A stretch of 64,000 nt of DNA. Source: Cordia subcordata (Eukaryota > Streptophyta > Magnoliopsida > Boraginales > Cordiaceae). Of this stretch, positions 38,830 through 49,118 are shown one piece after another. Where the stretch lies: the NCBI GenBank assembly GCA_028554755.1, contig JAPTOF010000009.1:12191501-12255500 (forward strand), given 5' to 3'. The position numbers and the translations under genes are program-made. The notes below the pieces were generated by a model. It did no database searches. It worked only from the letters and a program-made list of their open reading frames with translations, and had not been told where the DNA came from. Position 1 is the stretch's first letter; the number at the start of each line of letters is the position of its first letter.

Positions 38830-41030
38830 TTTTGTATTATGCAGACCAAACAAAGCACTTCAACGGCAAATAAACTTCAAGCAAACCAAAAGGCCGCAAC
38901 TCAATTACAGTAAAAATTCACAAAAAAAAAAGCTTAAGAAAAAAACCCAAACTGCAATAGATCTTTCAACTTTCAGATCTTTCACAAGGCCAAGAAAAAA
39001 GCAAACTTCCAACTTTCAAGAACAACACAAAAAAATCGCACTACCCCACTCCCCAAAGCCTTCAACTTGCAGCAAAACAGCCTCAATATCTTAAAAAAAT
39101 ACCCAGCAAATTAGTCAAAAGCTTACTCTTTTCATGCCTCTATGCCTCAAACAACTCCAACAAAACACACCCACATCACAAAAAACACTCAAAATCTCAA
39201 AATCTTTAAACCACCAAAACCATTGACAAAAAAAAAATTGGAAAATAATTTTCTAATCAGACACCAAATTTAGGTCAACCCCCCTTAAATAAAAAAAAAT
39301 ACAACCACTAACTTCTCATACCACCAGAAGATTCCAAAATCCAACCTTTACATGCCTTATGGTATTTTTAGTAACTTGTAAAACTGGGGAAAACAACGAA
39401 GGCTTTTAAGAAGAAAAATAGTAATCTTTAACTATTTGAATGTACTTTTTTTTTTTTTTTTTAAGTTGTTGTCCGAAAGAACATCATTAGGGTGGGAGAC
39501 CCATGTGGGTAAAAGCTTGGGAAAACGAACTGAAAACATGTGCAATGAATGCTAGCTCTGAAAGCAACACAAACAGACAAATCCTGGGCTTATGGGATAA
39601 GTGCTTATTAATGCGGGTCCTCCATTCATATTTTGGCTTAAAATCTACTCAAGTGTACTTAATATTGCTTAATATGGACAAAAGAAAAAAATCTACTCAA
39701 GTGTACTTAATATTGCTTATTGACTAGAAAAAAGTAATTAATATTGCTTTACCAACAAGAAAAACCAAAAGAGAAAATTTATTGCTTTGTTTCTTTTTTT
39801 TAAATTGCTTCATTGCTTTGTTTTGGAGAGCATATCTATAAGAATTTTTTGAGATTATGATATACTAATACGTAAAGGCTAAAGAGCACTTTGGACATAT
39901 TTGAATATAAAAATATATTTTTGTAAAAATAGTTTTTCACAAAAACATTTAAATTAATTTTTCAAGAAAAAACTGAAATTTTTAGATAGCATAATTCGAG
40001 CTGTTTTTAGAAGACACAAATTTAAACTTTTTTTTTAAAGTACCATTTTAGAGGCCATACAAATTGTTTTCTTTATAATACTGGTGAACTAGTGTATTTA
40101 TCCTTGCTATATATATATTTTATTTATATTTTGTGGATTTAAATAATGAAATAATTAAATGTCAATTAATTTTGTTATTGGGAATTTACTAATTTACTGA
40201 AAATATACTTCCATCAATTTAAGCATTCATGATACTTTTATAGTTTTTACTTTTTAACATTAGTCTTTTATTTAGTTATAAGAGTATGCCCGCCAATTAT
40301 AGTTAGAAAAGAAACAAAATATAAAAAACTTAAGAACAACTGACCTGAGACCCCACGATTATAATGCATGGTAAGAAAAGAAACAAAACATAAAAATTAA
40401 AAAAAAAAATTGGAGAAATAATTGGCTTTTATACATAACATAGAAGATATAGATTTTATAAACAAAGCCACATTGTTTAACATTGTTAACCAACCAATCA
40501 GTCATCCCATGCTCCTATTTGACAGTTGACTAATACGAACAATGTTAGTGTCCCTCTTATTGCTGATTAGAGACTTTGCGTTGTTCACGACCCAACTCAA
40601 TATTGATATTTTAGAACGAAAATGCTACAAAGTTAGATCGAGAGTTTAAATACCTTTTATTTTGTTTTTAAAAACAACAACGTTGGATAACTCAGTATTC
40701 AAAAATTTTCTTTTAACAAAAGTTTATCTTTCGACTAAAAAAAAAAGAAAAAAGACTAGACAATTGCAGTTACTAGGACTTCAAGTCAACATCGTCCTGC
40801 TATTAAGGTTGTATTATCTATTGGTAATATTCTAGGATACTCCTGTCAACATCTCATGCCATGCAAGAGGGTAATATTAATTTCCAAATGGACAAGTAAG
40901 TTTCAACTTCAAATGAGATTCTATAAGAAAGCTGCTCATTGGTAAGGGCTTCTTTTTTGGCAGATTCTTCTTTTTTTTTTTTTTTCCCTTTCTTTTTCTA
41001 GCCAATACCAGCACACTCGAGAGTGTGACG
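38830..41030. other. NPH3 gene 5' region and intergenic sequence
   Basis: 38830-39400 is A/C-rich on plus (T/G-rich on the coding strand) and likely 5' UTR and promoter of the NPH3 gene. The rest is AT-rich with a 43-bp direct repeat at 39646-39730 (AATCTACTCAAGTGTACTTA twice). No gene seen. Confidence 0.45.
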
Positions 41031-41037
41031 CATAATA

Positions 41038-41258
41038 GAGCTTGTTTGGATTTGTCTTTTTATTAAAAACTACTATTTTAATTAAAATTAATAAGTTTGA
41101 AATAAAAATTTATATTATTTTTTAAAAAAATTTTGAAATTTTTTAAAAGTTCAATTGAATTTTTCTCTTAAGGTTTGAAACGTGAATTTCTTAAAGAAAA
41201 ATACTTTTCAAAAGTTATACAAAAAAGTGTTATTTTATAAGTCAATTTAAACGAGTCC
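41038..41258. mobile_element. Tourist-like MITE
   Basis: 221 bp with left end GAGCTTGTTTGGATT and right end TCAATTTAAACGAGTCC, inverted relatives of the 968-1187 element. Flanking trinucleotides (ATA, TAA) no longer match. Confidence 0.6.
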
Positions 41259-41534
41259 TAAATAAATTTTACCCAACAAGACCCTCGCCCACAAAGCTTT
41301 ATAGTGCAAAGGGTGAATTTAAAATTTTATTTAATAGAAAAAGCACCCAATGTAGTAATAATTTTGTTAATTGAATCTAAATTAATGTTTTAAATTAAAA
41401 ATACTTTGAATATAGACACATTTAAGAAAAGTAACTCCATGACATTCTTTAATGTTTGCACCATTGATGAGCGAAGACTACCGATTGCTTTTCATTCTTT
41501 AATATCAAAAAATTATTTTTTATAAGTCAATTGT

Positions 41535-42000
41535 GAGCTTGTTTGGATTTTTTTAAGGAAAAAATTTCTTTTTTTTTCTCAAAAAACTATACTATTTTAT
41601 GCAACCACCAGTTGGTTTGGCTTTTAAAAAAACTCAAACATAAATTTTTTCAGAAGTCAGAATTTTAGCTTTTCAAAAAAAATTTTTTTTTTTCAAAAGT
41701 TGTAAAAGATGCGCTTTTAAAAAAAGTCAATTCAAATGAATATAAAAGTCTGTGCTGACCGAGGAGCTATTTAAATTGGCTTTTTTTCTTAGTGAAAATT
41801 GATATTTAAAAAAAAAAGTAGATATTTTTCGTAATAAATATTTAGATTAACTTTCAAAAAAAAAGTTGAAACTCTAAAAAACCTCAACTTCGATTTTTTC
41901 AAAAAGCTAAAAATTTGAATTTATTAAAAAAAACTTTTTCTCAATTTTATTTTTTTAAAAAAATAAAGAACTTTTAAGAAAAGTCAACCCAAGTGAGTCC
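41535..42000. mobile_element. Two adjacent diverged Tourist-like MITEs
   Basis: Left ends at 41535 (GAGCTTGTTTGGATT) and 41763 (GGAGCTATTTAAATTGGC); right ends near 41744 (AGTCAATTCAAATGAA) and 42000 (GTCAACCCAAGTGAGTCC). Interiors are A/T homopolymer-rich with AAAA/TTTT stems. Confidence 0.5.
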
Positions 42001-42539
42001 TGACTATAACACTTCTTTTTTCGGTTAAAAATATGAAAAATTGAGTCGTGATTGTTATACTGATATGCATAATTAATTAATCTGCTATATAATATCCAGA
42101 AAGATAATAAAATTAATTGATATGAATTTCGTGAAGATATACTTGGATATTTAAATGGTTTGCAATATTTGAAAGTAACAGCTATATATATGCTTTGTCC
42201 ATCTAGACCATGTGGACATCTCCCTTTATTTAATTCTGCTCAAGCGTTATATTCTAATATTATTTGTGGTCATTGTCAATAATTTCGAACAAGAGAAGAT
42301 GCTCATTTTTTTGCCCTTTTCCTTTCCATTTTTATTTGTGGTGATTGTTAATTATAAGTTTTTTATTTGGCAATCTAATTAAAATAGATTTTTTTTGAAA
42401 TTGTTGGTATATGATTTTTTAAGCTTTTCGGTTTTGTTTTTGAAGTCTATAATTTGATAGGAAGTTTATTAACTGTCACATTTTTTTATATTACACGCAA
42501 TTTATGTTTCTCAAACTTGTCTGGTTACATTATTCGAAC

Positions 42540-43196
42540 TAGAGGTGGCAAACGGGCACCCGCGGACCAATCCAACCCGTTTAGAGCGAGTTATGCGGTT
42601 CCGCGGGTCGGGTATGGTCGGATTCATGCTCGTGCCTACACCCCCATCCGCACCTGCGGTCTCGCAGATTCGCGGGTTTATTCGCTTAATTTTCTGATAT
42701 TTTAATATTATTTAAAAATAAAAAATAAAAAAAATTAAGCAGTAACTAATAAATACTTGTGACCTGTTTGACCAAAAAAATATAAAAATTAGGCACCTAA
42801 AAATAGTTAAAGTTAATGAACTAAATGTCACAAACACAATCGATAATTAAAATCTCCATTAAACACCTAATCACAAACTAACATTAACATAATAAGACAA
42901 CAATCATCATAATCCATAGCTACAATCAAAGCCTTAAATATGGCTACTAAGGCTGTAAACTATAAAGTGCAATAAGAAGCAAAAAACTTAGTATTTCTAA
43001 CTTTAAGCCTATATATATTTAAAAAAAAAAAGAAGAAGAAGACATCCGCGGGTCACCCGCACAACCCGCGCTTTACGCCGGTCAGGTCAAATCCACCCCG
43101 TTTGCCTTGCGGGTTACAAAATGTTAAATCCCAACTCTTCATTTTTGCTGGTTAAACGGGTTGATCCGCGGGTTCTAAACCGCTTGGCCACCTCTA
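42540..43196. mobile_element. hAT-like non-autonomous element
   Basis: 657 bp. Terminal inverted repeats TAGAGGTGGCAAACGGG and its inverse GGTGG/CCACCTCTA; subterminal CCCGC/GCGGG-rich motifs repeat near both ends, a hAT hallmark. Flanked by imperfect 8-bp direct repeats ATTCGAAC (42532-42539) and ATTGGAAT (43197-43204), 6 of 8 identical. No transposase sequence; the interior is AT-rich. Confidence 0.72.
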
Positions 43197-44084
43197 ATTG
43201 GAATTGAATTTACAAATTTTTAGTATTTTTTATATAATTTTGAAACAATCACATGTTGGAAATTTGGGTTATGTTCAAAAGAATATTTATAATACCAAAA
43301 TTCCTTAAGAATCCAAGAACACGAAGCAACATTTTTGCTAACTTAATTGAATTTTCGTTTCCTAATAATCAATCCAATAATATTTTGTTGCAATTATTTT
43401 TTTATAGAAAGCATTTCTTCTATTGAAAAAAATACATCTTTCTTGCAATAAGTATTTAAATTGAATTTCAAAAAAAGTTAAAATTCTAAAAAAAATTGAA
43501 ATTCTGACTTACTCCAAAAAAAATTTTTGAAAAAATAAAAAGTACTTTAAAAAAGTCAATCCAAAAGGATTGCATATAATAAAAGCTACTTCAGAAATAG
43601 AGACATGTATTAAAATCACACTGGGGACAAAAGTTGGGAAAAGAAAAGAAAATCTAATTACATTTTGGTTCAAACTTATTCTCACCTAAAGGCAAAAGTT
43701 ATATTAGAATATTTTTTCCTCTTTTCTAATTGGGGGAGTGCACAAATTGGTGTTAGTTATGCAAGTGGACTTTCTAAACAATTATTTCTTAACAACCTCA
43801 CCAATGGTTTAAATCTTAACCATTGTTGACTCCTTTTGAAAATATTGATACTCGCATTAATAGTAAAAGTCTATTTCCTACATTGAATAGATATGTGGAC
43901 AAGAGAATTATCCATCACTAATAAAAATTACATTAATAAGGCAATAAACTAAAATATTTTCTGGTTGAATTTCAACTATTGAGAAAACAAGTAGTACTTT
44001 CTTATTTAAACTAGAATTTATTTTAGCTACTCCTTCACAATGCCATGAATATAAAATATAGGATTTTATTCTAAACTTTGACAT

Positions 44085-44166
44085 TTTAATATCAGTGTGT
44101 TAAACAATATTTTTGTGTAGTTTTCTTCACTAATGGAATACCATAGTTTGACCAAAAGAAAACAAA

Positions 44167-44215
<49 letters not shown>

Positions 44216-44970
44216 CATAGACATGACATTTTCATCTTTTTCAAAAAAGTACTTCTTTCAAACATGCAAAAATAGGCAAGAACAAAAGGGCTTGTGATGA
44301 TACATCAATCGATCAGAGAAAAGCAAGAATTTAACAATCCCTTAGCCAAAATCAAGGAACTATTCATACGTTGTTGAATCGAAATAAGGAATGTCAATCG
44401 TTAATAATTTTGTCATCGTCCAATTATTTTCAAATGGGTCCATTCAACGATATAAAATATCACCATGTAATAAAATAATCAATGAAAAAAGATCCCTTGA
44501 TTCCAATTAGGAATTCGTTGGGCCCCTTAGGAACAACCCTTCAAATTGCAAATTTTTATTCATTTTGTCATTTAAAAACTCATAATCTGATCTTGGTAAC
44601 TGATGATTTGTAACTTGACAATTTAAAACAAACTTTTTAAGTAATTAAATATTATTTAATGGATGCCTTAAAAAATTACTCCTTTATGGAAAGTAAACAT
44701 TCAAAAGAGTACTCATTTGACAATTCAATATCAGCGTATTAAATGATATTTTTGTGTAGTTCTCTTTATCAATGAAATTCTATTTAGTCTATCAAAAGAA
44801 AGACAAAAATCTCAAACTAATATATATAATATCAAAAAATAAGGCAACACGAAATTTTTATCTTTTCAGATGGGCTTGTGATGATACATCAATCAAAGAC
44901 AAACAACTCTCAAAGCCTAAAAAAATACTCCTTAATGGGAAGTAAACATTCAAAAGAGTAATCATTTGAT
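44085..44970. repeat. Cluster of long direct repeats
   Basis: Sequence from about 44090 (TATCAGTGTGTTAAACAATA, TTTTTGTGTAGTT) recurs near 44730, and GGGCTTGTGATGATACATCAATC occurs at 44289 and 44873. A second pair, TGGAAAGTAAACATTCAAAA and TGGGAAGTAAACATTCAAAA, lies at 44687 and 44937. Looks like nested duplication. Confidence 0.65.
44169..44214. repeat. (TA)n microsatellite
   Basis: About 22 uninterrupted TA units in AT-rich intergenic sequence. Likely length-variable. Confidence 0.95.
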
Positions 44971-45271
44971 CAGGTGATTGCTTAAAAGCATATGGGGTCC
45001 TAATTAAAACACACAAATCTTGATTAAGAGAAGTGATGAGGATTTTGTTATTAAGTGTATCCAAAGGGACCCCTCGTGCATAATGAAGCTAGTGCATGTT
45101 TGTGTTTTTCACACTGAGAGGGGTAAGATGAAGAAAATGGGTCCTATAAGCTTATGACCTACTGCAATTATTAAAGATGAACCAGATTGTAAAGGTTGGA
45201 GTCTCTCTCTCTCTCTTTTTTTTTTTGGCAGAGGAAATGAAACAAAAAATAGGAACCAAATTGCATTTTTT

Positions 45272-45320
45272 GTTGTGTGTGTGTGTGTGTGTGTTTTTTT
45301 TTTTTTGGGGGGGGGGGGGG
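45272..45320. repeat. Compound GT / poly-T / poly-G tract
   Basis: (GT)n of about 11 units, then about 12 T, then about 14 G. A common source of length error in sequencing. Confidence 0.9.
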
Positions 45321-45411
45321 TTAAGGGGGTAATTGATCCTAAAGTGCAAAAATTTGAAGGGACCGGATGGATATGAGAAGCATGACAAAGACGAGAAAGG
45401 GTACAATTTAA

Positions 45412-45639
45412 GGTATCATTTGAATTAGTTTTTTTTTTAATATTTTTTTCTTAAAATTTTTGAAAGAAAGTATTTTTTTGATAAGTTAGAAATTATGATT
45501 TCTATTAAAAGCTGAAATTAAGTTTTTCCAAGAGTTTTACCTTTTTTTGAAAATTTAATTCAAATACTTATCGAAAAAAATATATACTTTTTTCAGAAAA
45601 AGTACATTTTTCTTAAAAAAAATCAATTTAAACAGGCCC
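45412..45639. mobile_element. Tourist-like MITE with TAA target duplication
   Basis: 228 bp; left GGTATCATTTGAATT, right AATTTAAACAGGCCC; TAA on both sides (45409-45411, 45640-45642). Confidence 0.65.
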
Positions 45640-46009
45640 TAAATCCAAAATTGATAAGTATATCAAATTGATAACAAATTTGATAATTAAAATGTATGGG
45701 TTAGCCATTAGGGTTTGACTTTAATAAGGAATAACTGACAGTTACTTGGAGAAGTTTTGGTTTTAGACATAGAAAAGACCAGAATCTAAAGTTTAATCAT
45801 TAATTTATTGGGAAAAAAATACATACAGATATTGTGCGTGCATATATGAACACATTTTTTTGTCCAGATATATAGACATGTTTAAATTGACTTAATTTAC
45901 ATTTTAAAGGTCTATTTGTTTTATCTTTTGAATTTCACATTTAAATTGAATTTTGTTATACTGTTAGGTTGATTTTATATTCATAATAATTGTTTTATTT
46001 TTTTTTAGT

Positions 46010-46200
46010 TAATAATTACAATTATGATTAGTAATTTTCAAACTCCTGTAATAACCAATACAGATTAGGTTGTTCTAGACCATTATGATTATGATTATTG
46101 ATTTTCAAACCTGTTAGAATAACCAACACAGTTATGGTTATAAGTTGTGCTAAACAATGTCAATTTGTTCTTATTTCATTTTTCACAATTATGGTTATAA
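46010..46200. repeat. Degenerate short repeats (ATTATGATTA / TTTTCAAACCTG)
   Basis: Repeated blocks ATTATGATTANTNATTTTCAAA, AATAACCAANACAG and TTATGGTTATAA, spaced about 65-70 bp. Possibly the interior of a larger MITE. Confidence 0.5.
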
Positions 46201-46880
46201 ATTATTATTAATTATTAATTTTATTATATTTAAGAAATTGAAAAGGAGGTAAAATCCCCTACATGTGGAAAAGAAGAAATAATTGGTAGAGAATCTCAAA
46301 AATGAAATGAAGAGTTTTTTTTTTTTGTAACGAGAAAAATTCAGTTGGTAAAGTCTGACCACCTGACACTCAACTGTTCTCGACACTAACTCCAGAAACC
46401 TCAAGTCAGATAAAGACGCCTCTTATACTATGTACCAAGTAAGTCGAGGGCACTTGACTAGGATAGTAGACTAAATTTAAATTTGGGTTGCGAACTGTGT
46501 TAATCTTTTACTCTTATTGTTGAAACATTTATGATGGATGAGATGAAGAGTCACCAAAAGAGGAAAAGGAATGTTAAAATTCTTGCTTCAGGCATGTCAA
46601 TGGAATCGTGAACGGTTTTCTCTAATTCACTTGCTAGAAACACTCACGTAAAATATTAACTTTTTGCCGACACTCCTCGAGAGCTACACCTTTTGCTCTC
46701 TTTGGATTCCCCTGATTTTGACATCGGCCGATGTATATATCAGCTTTTGCTCTCTTTTTTAAGTAACCAATGGATCACAATGAATTCTTCAAATCGACCA
46801 CATGTCATTTTGATGCATCCAATAGAAAGAACGGTATGAGGTGATTTGATGTAAAGAGAGAAAAAGAGACTATATATTAG

Positions 46881-47278
46881 GAGCTTCTTTGGCCAAGCTT
46901 ATTTTTAAGTATTTATAGGTTGTTCGTATTTATAAATAAAAAATTATTTAGAAGTAAGTTATAATGTATTTGGATAATATGTATTTATAAGTTACTGATA
47001 TATTTGATAAATAAGTGTTCATAAGTAATAATGATAGTTAAAATAACTAAAAAGTATATGTCATTAATTAATGTAATACTTTTGTAAGGATAAATTGATT
47101 TTTTCATTGATTTAACCGATGATCTAATAAGCCCTTGAAAAAAAGTTGGTATATTGGTCCCCTTCTCCCCCCCCCCCCCCAAAGCTTCAAAGCCATCAAA
47201 AAGTGCTTATAAATTGTGTTGCCAAATATATAAATTCTCTTTTTGACTTATAAGCTCGTGAAGCAGCCAAACACGCTT
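46881..47278. mobile_element. MITE-like element, CTTATAAG family
   Basis: Left GAGCTTCTTTGGCCAAGCTTAT and right inverse (ATAAGCTCGTGAAGCAGCCAAACACGCTT) form loose inverted ends; flanking TAG/TAA. It contains a poly-C run at 47167-47180. Confidence 0.5.
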
Positions 47279-47380
47279 TAAAGCATTATCCATGGAATTG
47301 AACACATTTTTTGACTTAAAAAATTGTTTAAATCTCAAGTAAAATAATTTAGAAAGGGTATATATGTTAACTTGTATTAA

Positions 47381-47602
47381 AGGCCCGTTTGATTGGCTTT
47401 TTTAAAAGTGTTTTTTTAATAGTTTTTAGAAAATTACTTTTTTTGAAAAGTTAAAAATTCTGACTTCTAAAAAAGTTGTATTTAAATTTTTATCAGAATT
47501 TTAGTCTTTTAGAAGCCAAATCAAATAATTATTACAAAAATAATATAATTTTTTCAAGAAAAAATACTTTGTTCTTAAAAAAAATCTAATCTAAACAGGC
47601 CC
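47381..47602. mobile_element. Tourist-like MITE with TAA target duplication
   Basis: 222 bp; left AGGCCCGTTTGATT, right AATCTAAACAGGCCC; perfect TAA flanks (47378-47380, 47603-47605). Confidence 0.75.
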
Positions 47603-47887
47603 TAAAATTTTGTCCCTTCCTTTCACTTTCTTTCTAACCCAAATAAAAGAAATTTCAAGTTTCTTTATAATTATTTCCATGCCAACAATGTTTAATCACC
47701 CATTTTCCTTTCTCTTATGATTCTATATATATATTTTTACCATCGCTTTCCTCGCGGATTCGAAGGTGTAAAGTTTATAACACCCCATAATTATTTGAAC
47801 ATAAAGAACACCCAAAAATTTGTTGATAATAACCCCCTTTTAATGACTTGGAAGCCGTCTATTGTATACGAAGAGAAAATCATTTAG

Positions 47888-48385
47888 TTGTTTGATAATT
47901 TTATTTCCCAAGAAGTTTTTGAAAATTTTAAAAGAAAATAATTTTCTTTTTTGACACACTTATCAAATCTCTCCCAACCCCCACCCCCACCTCCAACCCT
48001 ATACATATGAGATCCCCGTCCCTTCCCCACCCTCTGCCTTGTCCCCCTTTCCCAGGCACAGATGTTTGTCATCAGATCACCCAGCTCCCCTCGACGCCCC
48101 TGCCCTCAGCACCTCAGCTCACCGGCTTTTTGGACCCATCAGTCGCAGCCTAGCCCCAGGTCTCCGCCCTTCGGACCCACTGGCCTTTAGCTCGGCAGCC
48201 AGCCCCCCGGCATAACTTGCCACCAGCCCCCGACCCTCACCAATGCGTGTAAATTTTTTTTTGTATCATTAAAAAATATTTTCAATTAATTTTTTATTGT
48301 GACAACCGAACAATGAAAAATACTTTAAAAAAATTCATGAAAATTATTTTCCAAACAAATTATTTTTTGCAAAACAAACGAAGCC
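47888..48385. mobile_element. Possible MITE enclosing a GC-rich island
   Basis: AT-rich flanks carrying GTTTG and GAAAATAATTTTC near both ends in inverted order, around a C-rich core (47960-48240) with repeated CAGCCCC, CCACCCCC and GGACCCA motifs. No reading frame of known family. Boundaries uncertain. Confidence 0.4.
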
Positions 48386-48990
48386 TAAATCTCTTCCAAA
48401 TTTCTAATACATTGATGTCAAAGGTAGACTTATAAAGTCTGGTACTCAAAAAAAGAGTTTCTCATTGAGAGCGGGGTCTTGATTGACTTATAATAGCTTA
48501 GTTTAAGAGATTTTGATGACTTAAATGATCAATAATAAATCTCAAAAACAAAGAGCAATTACTTTTTATAATTTGTTTAATCAAAATTTTATTCCTTATA
48601 TATTCAAAATTAAACATTATAGAATTTAACAATATATGTGAACCCTGTGCATCACAAGTTCATTTGCTAGCAAGACATATTCATACTGAGAATAATAGCA
48701 AGTAAAAACTATGGTAGTACTCCATTGAATAAATTTAAGACTTCTACAACATGTGTGTCAGATTAGTTAAAACCTATTTCTTTGTTTTTGTTATTAAAAC
48801 CTATTTCTTTGTTTTTGTTTTCCTTTATACAGAGTAAGTAAAAGTTCTATGAAGTATTAAAGCCAATTAGTATTTACAAGATAGGATACTCAATGAGGAT
48901 AGACTCAATAGAAAATAATATTACCAAATGCTAAACAAATGGTCCAATTAGAAAAAGAAAAAAAATACGCAATCTTATGTTTGACATTAA

Positions 48991-49115
48991 TAGCCTGTTT
49001 GGCTAAAGCTTATTTGTGGTTTATAAACTGCAAACAATAAAGAGTATGTGAGAGTATTTTTTTAAGAGCTTATAAGTTACAAAATAATTAGCACCAAATA
49101 GGCTCTAAATTGAAT
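48991..49115. mobile_element. Short MITE with TAA target duplication
   Basis: 125 bp; left TAGCCTGTTTGGC, right GCACCAAATAGGCTC; TAA at both sides (48988-48990, 49116-49118). Interior carries AAGCTTATTTG and AGCTTATAAG. Confidence 0.7.
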
Positions 49116-49118
49116 TGA

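Noticed and set aside
40085..40110. ACTAGTG motif as a minus-strand Helitron end
   Set aside because: No hairpin next to it and no matching TC start.
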